From NCBI GenBank assembly GCA_015143295.1, contig CM026568.1, positions 13,956,607 to 14,020,606 of the forward strand: a stretch of 64,000 bases of DNA, written 5' to 3'. Made by a program: the position numbers and the translations under genes. The DNA comes from Tetracentron sinense (taxonomy: Eukaryota; Streptophyta; Magnoliopsida; Trochodendrales; Trochodendraceae). The notes beneath the pieces are model-generated. The model was not told where the DNA came from and did no database searches. It saw nothing but the letters and a program-made list of their open reading frames with translations. Below, one piece after another: positions 11,355 through 23,795 of this stretch; the stretch's first letter is position 1; each line of letters opens with the position of its first letter.

Positions 11355-12655
11355 CTAGAAAAAGTCCTCATAGAGGGCCTGGAGGCGGGGGAAAGTGAGA
11401 GAGATGAAGAGCACAAAGCATGGTTTGGGTCTCTTCGACGGTTTCAGACATGACCGTGGTGTGCTCATAGATGTTGTTGAGAGTATACTTGAATTGTTCA
11501 TGAGACGCATAATTGTGGTCACGAAAGATGTTAAACTCATGTCGGAAACTAGCCACATTGCCCCACAATAGTTCATGTCTAGAGCACAGATTCTCATAGT
11601 CCTCATGGATCATGGAAGAGGAAGCCTGTGGTGGAGCAGGATGATGGACCCGAGGGGGAGGGATAACAGGAGCATTGGGAGCGGCATGCATAGCATGGAC
11701 ACTCTTGTCCCATTGGGCATGGCCGAAGGTGGGCAAAGTGGAGTCGGCGGGCTCATCCGTAGATATGGCATACCTGGAGCTGGCAATAATGGAGCAAATA
11801 AGATTGAGTAACAGAAGTGCCCATTTCTTGCTAGAAGAGCTCTGAATGTTGATGAGTTCATCCAACACTCACTCAAAAACATCTAGAATTGTGGATGGTG
11901 TGCATCAAAATAAAAGCCCTCATGGATGGAAAATAGAACCTTGAGAAGTGGGCCCCGACACTCTAACTTATGACCAAGCGGATTGAGATTACGGCGAAAG
12001 ATGGAGTCAACCAACCATAGACGTGGTAGAAGAAACGTGCGTGTAGTGCAAGTCCGATTATGATCACTGTACTGACCAGCACACATGGCAACAATCTCTT
12101 GCACCGTGACCAAAGGTGCCTCATCAGCATACACAATATCTAGGTCACGGGGCGAGCGACACCCTAAAATACCGCTATATCATGCCCACCAAAACGTATA
12201 TCATGACCATGAATAGAAGAACAAAGCATATGAGGGTAGTCCTCATCCCGACGTAAATTTTTATAAAAAATACGCACCAACCTGGGATAAATTGTGGAAG
12301 TTGGTTGGAAAAGGCCACCTAATTGGGGGCTTTCCAATTCTTCGATAGCCCAGGCAGTATCCCCTTGTGAGCAGAAATGAGAGTCGACCTCAAAACAAGT
12401 TTGATGGTTTAACTTGCGAGAGCCCCAAAAAGAGTCAAGCTCATTGGGGACACCATGAGGACGTTTTTGAGAGGCCCGAAAACGCCTCATAGTGCGGAAG
12501 GAGAAAGATGGGGGAGAGGAGGAGGAAAGGGGTGTGAGAAATGGGGAGTGGAGAAAGTGAAAAGTGTGAAAAAATAAGAAGAAATGGCCTAAATATATAG
12601 ACTCCCGTCGGGCGCCGATCGATCGGCGCCGAGAGGGTCGATCGATCGGCCCCAA
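11355..12655 (-). pseudogene. Athila post-pol env-like ORF region (fossil)
   Basis: A coding-type stretch lies downstream of pol, where Athila elements carry an env-like ORF of unknown function. The N-terminal part (from about 12493 leftwards) resembles the plant transposon-associated domain often found in this ORF, with IYPRLVRIFYKNL as the clearest motif. The later part is rich in proline and charged residues. It looks broken. A TATA motif and a palindrome cluster precede it (12591-12975). It is an element part, not a host gene. Confidence 0.6.
12591..12600 (-). promoter_or_regulatory. TATA motif before the env-like ORF
   Basis: CTATATATTT on the minus strand lies about 100 bases upstream of the Met that begins MRRFRASQKR (12493), and about 10 bases downstream of a perfect 20-bp palindrome (12611-12630). 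The arrangement resembles the LTR promoter of the same element. Promoter function is inference. Confidence 0.4.
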
Positions 12656-12975
12656 TAGTTGTTAACATTACAAAAATGGCTATATTATTATTAATTTTTT
12701 TTAGAGATCGATCGGCACAGGTATTGTTGATCGAATGGAAGGCGGAAGATCGGCAAACGGCGTTTGGCGATCGATCGGCCCAGGTATTGCCGATCGATCG
12801 GGAGGTAAAGGTGGATTTGAAAACGGCTTTTGGGCGATTGATCGAAAGGTGAGGATGAGATTTACCGGATTTGGGGCGATCGATCAGCCTTGATTGGGCA
12901 ATCGATCGGAGGACGAAGAGTCGAATTTGCAAATTGGGCGATCGATCGGCCCAGGACTGCCGATCAATCGACAGG
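12611..12975. repeat. Cluster of GATCGATCGG palindromes between Athila pol and env-like ORF
   Basis: At least six exact copies of GATCGATCGG plus variants (GATCGATCAG, GATCAATCG). The first copy is embedded in the perfect 20-bp palindrome GGCGCCGATCGATCGGCGCC (12611-12630). Translations rich in IDRP from this zone are produced by the repeat and are not a protein. Confidence 0.85.
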
Positions 12976-13124
12976 CGTGATCTTTTTTTTTTTTGGAAGT
13001 AGTGTGGATGAAGCATCACCCAAAATTAGAACTGACAAAATATGGGAAGAATTTGGAGCACACAATAAAGGCTTGCCTCCCTACTAGTGCTAAGTTTATC
13101 ATCTTCAGCCAGATGGCCTCACAA
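12976..13124 (-). other. Athila pol to env-like spacer
   Basis: Short non-coding spacer with a T-run near 12982-12994, between the integrase region and the palindrome cluster. Confidence 0.5.
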
Positions 13125-16100
13125 CTAAAAGTCGAGATAGGCAGGGTCCAACAAGTCGATAACCTCAATTAGATCGCAGGTCACAATGCCCTCAATGTAG
13201 GGTTTCAATCTTTGACCGGTCACTTTGAATAGACTCCCATCTTTGGGGTCTTGAACCTCGATAGCTCCATGAGAGGCGACTGATATAACAATGTAAGGAC
13301 CATCCCATCGAGAGCAAAGTTTACGAGGGAAGAGACGCAATTTAGAATTGAATAACTAAACCTTTTGATTCGGAACAAAGGATTTCTGGAGAATATGTTT
13401 GTCATGAAAGATTTTGGTTTTCGCCTTGTAAATCTTTGTGTTCTCATATGCATCATTGTGTAACTCTTCTAACTCCGAAAGTTGGAGTTTTCTATTGGAT
13501 CCGGTTGTGACCATGTCAAAGTTGAACTTTTGTGTTCCAGTTCAACCGGAAGGTGGCAGGCCTTTCTGAAGACAAAGCGATAAGGAGACATACTAATTAG
13601 GGTCTTGTAGGCAGTGCGATAGGCCCATAGGGCATCATTGAGCCGTGCAGACCAATCCTTCTGATCTGTCCTCACAGTCTTCATTAAGATGTTCTTAATC
13701 TCCCTATTTGAGACTTCGACCTGGCCACTTGTTTGTGGGTGGTATGGTGTGGCAACCTTGTGAGTGATGAAGTATTTGAGACACAGGGCCTTGAAATAAC
13801 GATTGAGGAAGTGTTTTCCTCCACTTATAATAGTACACGGTGTGCCAAATCGACAAAAGATGTTCTCTTGAAGAAACTTGACCACAACTTTGTGGTCATT
13901 TGTCTTAGTGGCAACCATTTCTACCCATTTAGAGATGTAGTCCACCGCCACCAAGATGTAATCAAAACCGAACGATAACGGAAATCGACCCATGAAATCA
14001 ATACCCCACACATCAAATATCTCTACTACTAGGATAGGGGTGAGAGGCATCATGTCTCTGCGAGACATCGCGCCCAACTATTGGAACTTTAAACAAGCCC
14101 GACAGAAGTCATGGGCATCTTTGAAGAGAGAGGGTCAGTAAAAACCAATTTGTAAGACCTTAGCGGTTGTTTTCTCCCTTTAAAAATGACTGCCGCATGC
14201 AAGAGAGTGACAAAAGATGAGAATACTTTGGAATTCACTCTCCAGCACACATCGTCGGATCACTAGGTCCGAACAATATTTGAACAATTCCGGATCTTCC
14301 CAGGAAAAAAAATTTGATTTGGGAGAAGAATCGAGATTTTTCTTGCGGGGACCAATGAGGTGGAAGTTCCCCAATTGCGAGGTAATTGACAATGTGGGCA
14401 TACCAAGGAAGTGGTACTTGAGTTACCTCGAACAATTGTTGGTCTGGGAAGGAGTCTTGAACGGGACAAGGAGCATGGGAAGAGTTGATTAGGAGTCTTG
14501 ATAGGTGGTCGGCGACCACATTGTCGGACCCTTTTTTGTCTCGAATTTCTAAATCAAACTCTTGAAGGAGGAGAGGATCCACTTAATTAGTCTAGGTTTG
14601 GTGTCCTTCTTGGAAAGGAGATACCACAAGGCAGCGTGGTTAGTGTAGACCACGATTTTGGATCCTAAGAGATAAGAATGGAACTTATCCAGGGAAAACA
14701 ATGGCTAGTAATTCCTTCTCGGTGGTGGTGTAATTCAATTAAGCATCCAAGAGGGTCTTACTCATATAGTAGATTGCATGAGGGGTCCTATTCACCCTTT
14801 GCCCTAAGACCACCCCGATTGCATAATCTGAGGCATCACTCATCAACTAAAAGGGAAGAGACCAATCTGGGGGCTGCATGATTGGGGCTGTAGAGAGGAG
14901 ATAGTGGAGGTTGTTGAACGCTTCTAAACAGGCTTTATCAAAGGAGAATGGGACATCTTTGGCAAGAAGATTGCTCAAAGGTCCAGAAATTTTACTAAAA
15001 TCTTTGATAAAGCGACGGTAAAACCCCGCATGGACAAGAAAAGAGCAAATCTGTCATATCGTGGTCGGTGGAGGGAGACTCGAAATCAAATCGATTTTAG
15101 CCTTATCTACCTCGTTTCCCTTTTTGGACACAATGTGTCCCAGAACAATGCCCTCTTGAACCATAAAATGACTCTTTTCCTAACTCAAGATAAGATTTGT
15201 CTCCTCACTTCTTTTTAAAACCAATGTCAAATTGTGGAGACAATCGTTGAAGGAGGTTCCAAATACAGAAAAATCGTCCATAAAGATCTCAAGAAACTTC
15301 TCTACCATGTCAGAGAAAATGGACATCATACACTGTTGAAATGTCGTCGGTGCATTATATAGACCGAAGGGCATGCGCCTATAGGCAAAAGTACCAAAAG
15401 GGCACGTCAAGGTGGTTTTCTCTTGGTCCTCAGGATATACAGACACTTGGTTATATTCAAAATAACCATTGAGGAAACAGTAGTAGCTTTTGCCTGCTAA
15501 CCGCTCTAAGATTTGATCAATGAATGGGAGTGGGAAGTGATCTTTCCTAGTCATGGACTTGAGCTTTCTATAGTCAATGCAAACACACCACCCAGTAGTG
15601 ACACGAGTAGGAACTAACTCTCCTTTGGGATTGGACACAACGGTGATACCAGACTTCTTTGGTACCACTTGGGTAAGACTCACCTATTTGCTATCCGAGA
15701 TCGGGTAAATGATACCCGCATCAAGCAATTTGACAACCTCTTTCATGACCACTTCCTTCATGTTAGGATTCAACCTCCATTGTGCTTCTCTAGAGGGTTT
15801 GGCATCCTCTTCAAGATGGATGCGATGCATACACATGGAAGGGTCAATCTTAAATCAGCAACGGTCCATCCTATAGCTCCCTTATGCTTTTGAAGCACAG
15901 TCATTAATCTCATCTCCTGTTTGATTGACAAGTCGGCTGTAATGATAACTAGAAGAGTTTCTTGAGATCCCAAGAAGGCATATTTAAGTGAATCCAGGAG
16001 TGGCTTCAACCCAAGAGTGGGAGGTGCCTCAAGGGATGGAATGGCTGGGATACTAGAGGTGGTAGGAAGAGGTTCAGTCCGGGATTTCCAAGGGGGAGAG

Positions 16101-16408
16101 TCAATAAAAGGGGATGAATTTAGAAATTGATTGACCTCTGTAATGGACTCTTCTATATCAAAATCATCGATGTTAAAATGAGAGAGACATGTCTCGAATA
16201 AATCATAAGATAAGGTGTAGGGAAGGGTATCCTCAACCATCTCGTCAATAGTGTCGACCATGAAACATTCTTCATCATTAAATGGTTGTTGGGAAGTATT
16301 GAAGATGTTTAACCGGATTTTCATGTTTTCAAACAATACATCCATTATCTCGGTTAGACAATTTATACATGCATTTGCTGTAGCCAAAAATGGTTGACTA
16401 AGGATCAC
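13125..16408 (-). pseudogene. Athila pol region: RT, RNase H, integrase (fossil)
   Basis: On the minus strand the reverse transcriptase zone (about 15180-16000) shows CIDYRKL, FMDDFSVFG and MPFGLYNAPTTFQQ. RNase H follows at about 14235-14900 (DNVVADHLSRL). Integrase is at about 13469-14077 with [20 protein letters not shown], the [13 protein letters not shown] signature and an [11 protein letters not shown] segment, and its C-terminus (13125-13340) has CSRWDGPYIV. No chromodomain is seen, as expected for Athila. The region is broken in several places. Confidence 0.9.
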
Positions 16409-16491
16409 CAGAATTTGCTTTTTAGGATTGGGAACCAGTTCTATATCATGGACTAAAAAGTCAATAGAAAAAAAGAATTTGTCAACCTTGA

Positions 16492-18530
16492 TTAAGCATA
16501 TTCAATCATCCCTCTAGGCATTTTTATCGACCTGTCAGCTAACTGCAAGATGAATGATGTAAGGCGAAGCTCACCTAAACCAAGTTGCTCATAAATCAAA
16601 AAGGGTAACAGATTAACACTCGCTCCTAAATCTAGGAGTGCCCGGTCAATGGAGTGATCTCCAATGATGCATGAGATAGTAGGAGCATTGGGATCTTTGA
16701 ATTTTGGTGGAGTAGAATGTTGGAGAATAGAGCTTACCTGTTCGGTTAGAAGGAATTTCTTGGATATATGAATTTTAGATTTACACTTTTGGGTGCACAA
16801 GTCCTTGAGAAATTTGGCATAAGCTGGAACTTGCTTGATAGTATCTAAGAGGGGCAAGTTGATCTTAACCTATTTGAAGACTTCAATCGTCACATCCATT
16901 TTTGCTCCCTTTTTATCAAAGGGTGATGGGTCCTTCAAACAGGTTGGGAATGAGGCTTTAGGTCTGTAGGGTGTCTCGGAAATAAGAATAGGTGATGAAA
17001 CAGAGGACCCTTGATCCTTTTTATTTGTGTTCCCTTCCTCGCCCTTAGAGTGAGATGAACCTACAATGGGCTCTTTAAGGTTGTTTTGATTTTCCCCAAC
17101 TAGATTGTCTACCACTTTCCCATTCCTTAAGGTTGTAACAGCCTGGACATGTTCACAATTGTTATCATTGACTTGATTTACACCTCTAGGATTGCTCACG
17201 GGTTGGCTAGGAAGCGTTCCCTCAACTCTCCTATTCATGGCATTAGCTAGTTGATCCATTTGGGTTTCTAGTTTTTGAATCGATTGAGAGTGTGAGTGGA
17301 GCAATTGAGTGTTACTTTCCAACCCTTTTAGACTATTCAGCACTTTATCTTCGAATGATGGATTCCTTTGAGGAGGAGGATTGGAGTGTTGGAATTGTTG
17401 TTGGGACTGGTAATTGGACTGATTTTGGAAAGGTCGATTGTTTGACCTTTGATGTTGGGAAAAAGAATTTCCTTGAGCTTGGGAAGATGTGTTCCCTTGA
17501 GCTTGTGGCTATCATGAGAAATTAGGATGATTTCTCCACCCCGGGTTATACTTGTTTGAGTAGGGATCATTAACTGAGCGAGCGTAGGCAGCATTAACAT
17601 GCTCTTGAACAAATTTTGGAAATTAATTTGCAGCAGGACACTCATGCACATAATGTACAGGGCTAGAACAGATAGGGTACACCTCTCTCTAATTGGGAGT
17701 TGGTTGAGAGGGTGTGTAGAAAGATTGCCCTATAGCCATTAGTTGGTCTAATTTTTGAGACAACTCATTCACTTTAGAAGATACATCATTAGAAGTGCCC
17801 ACTCCATAGATGCCTCGCTTTGGATTTGGATGGAATTTTGTCTCTCAGAACGATTGGAGAAGGCATGGTGTAAGGTGTTTTCACTCAAATTTTCAAATAA
17901 TTCCCATGCTTGCACCTCGCTCTTTGTCATAAACGTCCCCCCACATGAGAAATCAACCATCTCTCGGTTGAATTGAGATAGACCATCATAGAATGCCTGG
18001 ACAAGTTGTCATTTAGGAATCTGATGGTGGGGACATTTTCTGAAGAGATCCTTGAATCTCTCCCATGACTCATGAAAAAGTTCACCATCAATTGGAGAAA
18101 AACTCATAATGGTTCGCCTTATTTGATTGGTTTTGCCAATGGAAAAAAATTTCTTTAAGAATTCCTAATAGAGCTGTGTCCATGTGTGGATAGTGTCGGC
18201 CTCAAGAGAGTTAAGCCAATATTTGGTTTTGTCTTTCAGGGAGAATGGGAAGAGGTGCAACCTGAGAGCATCATCTGTAAAATTCTGCAGCTTAAATGTA
18301 GTGCAGATTTTATTAAAATCATCCAGATGCTTATAGGGGTCTTCATTACTAAGTCCGTGGTAGGATGGGAGCATCTGAATTGTGCTGGACTTAATCTTAT
18401 AGTGGGCTACCGTAGCGTCTAACAACCGGATGCATGAAAGAGAAGAGTATGATAAAAGAACAAAGTATTCCTTCAAAGACGTGGTTGAGTCTTAATTTTC
18501 AGCCATTTTAGAGAAATGAGTAGTCTTTAG
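16492..18530 (-). pseudogene. Athila gag-protease region (fossil)
   Basis: Gag matrix/capsid-type sequence at about 18165-18476 (YKHLDDFNKIC, LRLHLFPFSLKDKTKYWLNS), a linker typical of Athila gag at 16870-17343 (LETQMDQLANAMNRR, VTTLRNGKVVDN), and a retropepsin zone at 16492-16857 (ALLDLGASVNLLP). The region is broken in several places. Confidence 0.9.
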
Positions 18531-18908
18531 GTTTGAGTAAAATCGGGTCGAAGCCTTGAGAAGCCTAGCGGTATGCTCTAACTCTGAATTGATAGGGATT
18601 AACTCTGATTTACAAGACCGTCTACCGTGCATACACCCTACAGGTAAATTCTATGTTCGACAAACATCAATTTGCAAAATAATTCACTCCAGATGAGAGA
18701 ATACTTACAGTGCTTTCGGTAATTGAACAGTTGGGTAACTTTCGTTTTTGCACAACAACAGCTTTCCTGTTAAAATTTTAGCAGAGCACTATTTTCGATC
18801 TGATCAATTAGTACTTGCAACACAGAATTTTAAAGATCAATATTTTTTTTTTTAATAAAAATGACTCAGTCTTAATCTTTTGAATTAAGCAATTAAACCG
18901 TTCAACAA

Positions 18909-18926
18909 TCCCCGACAACGGTGCCA
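18909..18926 (-). other. Primer-binding site of the Athila element
   Basis: The minus strand reads TGGCACCGTTGTCGGGGA, two bases from the TGGCGCCGTTGCCGGGGA site (tRNA-Asp type) that marks Athila elements. It lies five bases inside the 5' LTR and fixes the orientation. Confidence 0.9.
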
Positions 18927-18931
18927 AAAAT

Positions 18932-20294
18932 TAATCATCAATTAAATAAACCTCGTAGTAACTACAATTCCGTAGAATAGTGACTAGTATGGGTGTTGAA
19001 CCACAGAAGATTACGCTAGTTTGATTGCTTTTATCTCAAGATTGATTGTGAGTCAAGGAGTAACAAGTTGATTTGATTGAATTTATTTTAACTTAAAAAC
19101 ATAACTTAAACTAGCAAATTCTATTTTAACTAATTAAATTAAGAGTTTTTGATGATATATCAGTAAGAGGAGATCTAGGGTGTTCGAATCCACCACTAGC
19201 TTCATAACTGATCCCTAATGCATTTATTCAAGTCCATTACAATATAAGCAATAGGAATGAGAGTGACTACAAGACTCCACTCATCCATCTAAAATGATTC
19301 AAGAGATTAGACCATAGGCATATCCTAACTTCGGTTAGCACGAGTGATACACACTAAACTAGGGTTGTGAAATCACTCGTCTTCCCTTAGCATAAAATAT
19401 CCTATGATTTAATTCCTCAACAGTAATACCATTGCATAAAATCCACATTAATAATCACAAAAAATTAAGATGGATGATTTCAATCTCAATATAATAATAC
19501 CTAAGACAATGATAGAATCACATTGAAATTGAATATAATCAATAAACTCTGGTTATAAATGACCCTCTTATTATGCAATCATTGTTTACAATTAAAATAA
19601 AGTACAAAGAGACATAATTAATTGGCTAGGGTTTCATCTAAACCCTAGAAAAAAAGGAATTAGTTCATAGCGAGAGCAAGGAACACCGCTTTCGATGAAG
19701 AACACGAGCAATCCATCCTCCAACCTTCACAGATCTCTAGAGTCTTCTCTTTTTCAAATCTTAAAATTCAGAACCTTTTACATGGAAGGAGGCTTTTCTT
19801 TTTATAGAGAAAGAGTTTCATTGAATTGTAGCTTTAGAAACATCCAAAACGAGCTCAAGAATCCAATTTTCATGAGTTTACAAATACCCAAAATGGCGTC
19901 TGCCGATTGATCGGCTAAAAGGACAACGATCGATCGGTAGTTATAGAATTTGTCCAAACTTCCTTGACAGAAGTGCTAGATCTTTTTGAGCCGGTCGTTT
20001 TGATATATTATGGGCTTAAATCGGAGCTACGGTTAAGGAGTTATGCCCTGAACACTGAACAAGGGTTGATTTTGCATTTCTACTTCTCTTAAGTTCGGAT
20101 CTTTGCTCGGTAGCGATTCACAAGAAGCTTTAAAGCTTGTGAATGATCATTTTTGTCTTCTTTTCCTTGCATAAACCTAAAAACATTAAATATTAAATAT
20201 ACCCAAGTGAAGTACCATAGTGGATAAATGGGTTCAAAAGGGATTAACAAATGAAATTTAAGGTGCATAAATGTGTAACAACTAGCACCAATTA
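18932..20294 (-). repeat. 5' LTR of the Athila element
   Basis: 1,363 bp, aligned over its length with 5760-7077 at roughly 93% by eye. The outer edge touches the target duplication GTCTC and the inner edge the primer-binding site. Confidence 0.85.
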
Positions 20295-20299
20295 GTCTC
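20295..20299. repeat. Target duplication GTCTC, right
   Basis: Second copy of the 5-bp target; partner at 5755-5759. Confidence 0.85.
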
Positions 20300-20305
20300 C
20301 TTCAT

Positions 20306-20320
20306 CACTCCCCCTCAAGC
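20306..20320 (-). other. Polypurine tract of Copia B
   Basis: The minus strand reads AGCTTGAGGGGGAGT, the usual plus-strand primer of plant Copia elements, directly before the 3' LTR start TGAAGGAGACTCC. Confidence 0.7.
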
Positions 20321-22631
20321 TGGAGGGTGGCGTAAAAACCACACCCAACTTGCTCGCAAACTTTGAAAAGTAGCCTTAGGCAAGGCTTTAGTGAAAATAT
20401 CTGCAATCTGACCAAATGTAGACACAAACTGAGTAACAAATGCCCCCCAAGCGACTTTCTCGTAAACGAAATGATTGTCAAGTTCAACATGTTTGGTGTG
20501 AGCATGAAACACAGGATTCACTATTAATAGAGAGCACTAAGATTATCCCAAAATAAAATTGGATGTTTGGCAAGAAAAACCCCGATGTCATGCAGGATGT
20601 AGGAAATCCAAGTTAACTCGGCAATAGTGGAGGCTAGGGCCCGATACTTAGCTTCTGCACTGGACCTGACTATAGTAAATTGGTTCTTTGCTACCCAAGA
20701 AATGCAATTGGAACCTAAATAAATATAGTAACCTGTCCTTGTATCAGGACAACCTGCCCAGTCTACATCTGAGATGGTATACAAGTTCATAGATGATTGA
20801 GAGAGAATCTGAATCCCATAGTGAATGGTTCCTTTAAGATACCTAAGAATCCTTTTAATAGCTTGATAATGAAGTGTAGTTGCTTCATTCATAAATTGAC
20901 ATACGAGATCGACATTATACGAGAGATCCTATCGGGTCAGTGTGAGGTACTGCAAAGCACCAACAAGGCTTCTATAATTGGTGTCATCAATAGAATTCTC
21001 AAAAGAAGCATGTAAGTTGTGTTTTTCGGCTAGAGGAGTACTAACATACTTATTGACGAGCATATCAGTGTGAGACAGAATGTCGTGAGTATATTTATGT
21101 TGAGAGAGAAAAATACCACCAAAGAAGGGTGTTACCTCGATGCCAAGAAAATAATGGAGAGGACCTAGGTCCTTCATTTCAAATTCAATACTTAATTTGA
21201 CAATCAAGTGAGACGAGAGAGATGTATTATCACTAGTAATGATAATATCATCAATATATAGTAACAAGAGGATAACACATTGAGAACAATGAAAGAAAAA
21301 TAGGGAGGAATTAGCTTTACTACAAACAAAGCCAACAGAGAGCAAAAACATACTGAAACATTCAAACCAAGCTCGAGGAGCTTGTTTTAGACCATATATA
21401 GCCTTTTTGAAATGACACACATGATTAGGAAAAATGGAATTAACAAAGGAAAGGCAGGTGGTTGTTCCATGTAAACAGTTTCACTACGAAAACCATGCAA
21501 AAAGGCATCTTTCACATCAAGTTGTTGAATGGACTAATTACGAATGATAGCAAGAGAAATGCCAATGCAAATAGTAGTAGGCTTGTTGACGGGGCTAAAA
21601 GTTTCACAAAATCTATACCTTATTTTTGGTTGTACTCCTTGGCAACAAGACGAGCTTTATATCTATCAATTTAACCATCTGACTTGAGTTTGGTCTTATA
21701 CACCCAATGAAAACCAACTACATTCATATCACTTGTTCGAGGCACAAGATTACAATTGTCATTTAGGTCAAGGGCTTGTAATCCCTCCTGCATAGCATTG
21801 AGCCACTGTGAACTTTGAACAACCTCTTTGATGTTGCAAGGTTTAGGAAGGACTCCATGTGTGGCAATGAGGGCTAGATTGGAAGATGCCTTGAGTTTGG
21901 CTTTAAATCGAGTGTTGTGAGGATATCACTGATAGTGGAGGTAGGGGAGGTAGCCCAACTTCAAGAGGGGGACATCCCTCACTTGGGAGGACAAGATCAA
22001 TAACAAAGGGCCCTGCAACCTTGTCTCATCAAACATAGTTGTGGACTTTTGACCGACATCAACTTCTACATAAGTGTTTGTATTTTGTTTAAGTAACTCA
22101 TTAGAGATCTGATCGACGACAATAGAAGAGGAAGAAGTGTCAGGAGCATTAGAAAAAAAGGAACAAAATTATCAATAGATGGAGTGGCAGAAACAAGCTT
22201 CTTCCCCTCAACAACAGAAGCCAAAATATAAATAGTGGGCTTCTCCCCTTCAATAACAAAGACCGGAATATCAACAGGAGGCTTCACTCCGTCAATAATA
22301 GAGCTTGGTCTAGGGGGATGTATCAACATGCATAGGAAGGAGGCCATCCCTTGTAAGAAATATATTCCCTGAAATTTCCTCAACAACCTCTTGTGGTAAA
22401 GCATTGCACTCTGAGAAGTCTGAGTAAGTGGTGACGAATAATGAGTCCTAGGATGGAGCCAAAAGGGTTGATGGGTCTGTATAGGGAAAAATGGACTCAT
22501 CAAATTCCCTATGTTGGGAGAGAAAAACTCTCCGAGATGGAGGGTAGTAGCACCGAAACCCTTTGTGCATTGAGCTATATCAAACTAAGATACACGGGTA
22601 AGACTTGGGTTGGAATTTAGTTGTAGCTCGA
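20321..22631 (-). pseudogene. Copia B pol, 3' part: integrase C-terminus, RT, RNase H (fossil)
   Basis: On the minus strand the integrase C-terminus and linker lie at about 21700-22631, reverse transcriptase at 20929-21700 (AIYGLKQAPRAWF, LYIDDIIIT, MKDLGPLHYFLGIEV), and RNase H at 20321-20892 (SDVDWAGCPDTR, SSAEAKYRALA, FTKALPKA). The integrase sequence continues across the solo LTR target into 25832 onward. Confidence 0.85.
22627..22631. repeat. Target duplication CTCGA, left of solo LTR
   Basis: CTCGA at 22627-22631 recurs at 25827-25831, exactly bracketing the LTR termini. Confidence 0.85.
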
Positions 22632-23082
22632 TGTCATGAACCAAAAATTTTAAATAAATTAAATAAAATTTAGGGTCATTAGTACTTAATTAGGATTATT
22701 AAATTTATATCCATTAACCTCTGGACAAGTGTTGGGTTAATTAGATGGCGTGAATTATCAGATTCGGTGTCCGATAATTAGCAGTAAACCTAGTACTTTT
22801 CCTGTCAGTATCCTTGCACTGTGCGTCGGCACAGCCAGGGCGGTTAGTAATCTTGTCGGTCTTTTCGCATGTCGGGTTGTGAAATGGAGGTGCATCGCGT
22901 GGCAAGTATTAGGTTAGTGGGGTTAGTTATAAAGAAAAAACAATAAATAATAAGAAAAAAGAAAAAGGCCAAGTACCCACCATATCACTGTATCCCACAC
23001 CCCCACTACACCCTCACCATGTGCCCCCCATATCATCCCATGTGACATGCCAAGTGCCATGCTACCTCACCTCTCTCACACC

Positions 23083-23092
23083 CTATATAAAT
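23083..23092 (+). promoter_or_regulatory. TATA box of the solo LTR
   Basis: CTATATAAAT follows a C-rich U3 and precedes an AG-rich leader, the usual layout of a plant LTR promoter. Confidence 0.5.
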
Positions 23093-23467
23093 CCACACCC
23101 CACCCTCTTCTCAAGTTTTTGCATAGAGAGAGAGACAAGAGAGAAAAGGGAGAGTAAAAAGAAAGAAAGCAAGAAAGAGGAAAAATGAGAGAAAGGAAGG
23201 AGAACAAAAAAAAGGGAGATCCGCACCCGAGGAAGGTCCATGAACCGGAATCACATAGGTGAATCATTGAGCAAAGCCTAGGTGAAATTTCTCTCCCTCT
23301 TTCCTATTTTCTTCATATATTGTTTGATTCAATGATGTGTGTATCAAGGGGATTGAAACCATATTGGAAACCCAATAATGGGTAATGTGGAGGATAAGAG
23401 TGAAGGGAGAAGAGTTAGAGGTGGCTAGACCTCAATTTTTGGAAAATTTGCCAAAAATTTACATTAT

Positions 23468-23795
23468 GCGATCGATTGGAGGTGTTAAAGAAGGCTGGAG
23501 GTCTTCCCTATGCCATGTGCTATCGATCGGTGATCGATTGGGGGTATATAGAAGGCTGGGGATCTTCCCTCTGCCCGTGCAATTGTTTGGTAATCGATCG
23601 GAGGTGGTACAAAACTTTGGGGATCTTCTCTGTGCCATGTGCGATCGATCGATGATTGATTGAAGGTGGTATAAATGATTGGGGATCTTCCTTGTGCCGT
23701 GTACTATTGATCTGAGGTGTTATAGAAGGTTGGGGATCTTCCCTATGCCATGTGCGATTGATCGGTGAACGATCAAAGCTTATAGAAAATGAGGA
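23468..23795. repeat. Tandem array of ~60-bp units with ATCGATCGGTGATCG core
   Basis: Five full units and a partial sixth, 51-62 bp long. Each combines a GATCGATYGG-type palindrome half, GGAGGTGT, and the end block GGGGATCTTCC...TGCCATGTGC. Units differ by up to about 20% and in length. The palindrome core is the one found in the Athila LTR and spacer. Confidence 0.85.

Larger units (their letters stand above)
5760..20294 (-). mobile_element. Athila-type Gypsy LTR retrotransposon (fossil)
   Basis: Read on the minus strand: 5' LTR (18932-20294), primer-binding site, gag (about 16870-18530), protease (16492-16857), reverse transcriptase/RNase H (14235-16408), integrase (13125-14100), a post-pol env-like ORF region (11355-12655), a long 3' non-coding region, 3' LTR (5760-7077). 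GTCTC flanks it on both sides (5755-5759, 20295-20299), a clean 5-bp target duplication inside the LTR of Copia B. The LTRs differ by roughly 7% by eye over about 650 compared bases, which suggests a few million years (inference from usual plant LTR rates). It is broken, more than ten breaks. A Tat/Ogre-type LTR is inserted in the 3' non-coding region. Confidence 0.9.

Noticed and set aside
12441-13019. A 192-codon minus-strand frame rich in IDRP
   Set aside because: Produced by the GATCGATCGG repeats; overlaps the palindrome cluster and the env-like ORF start.
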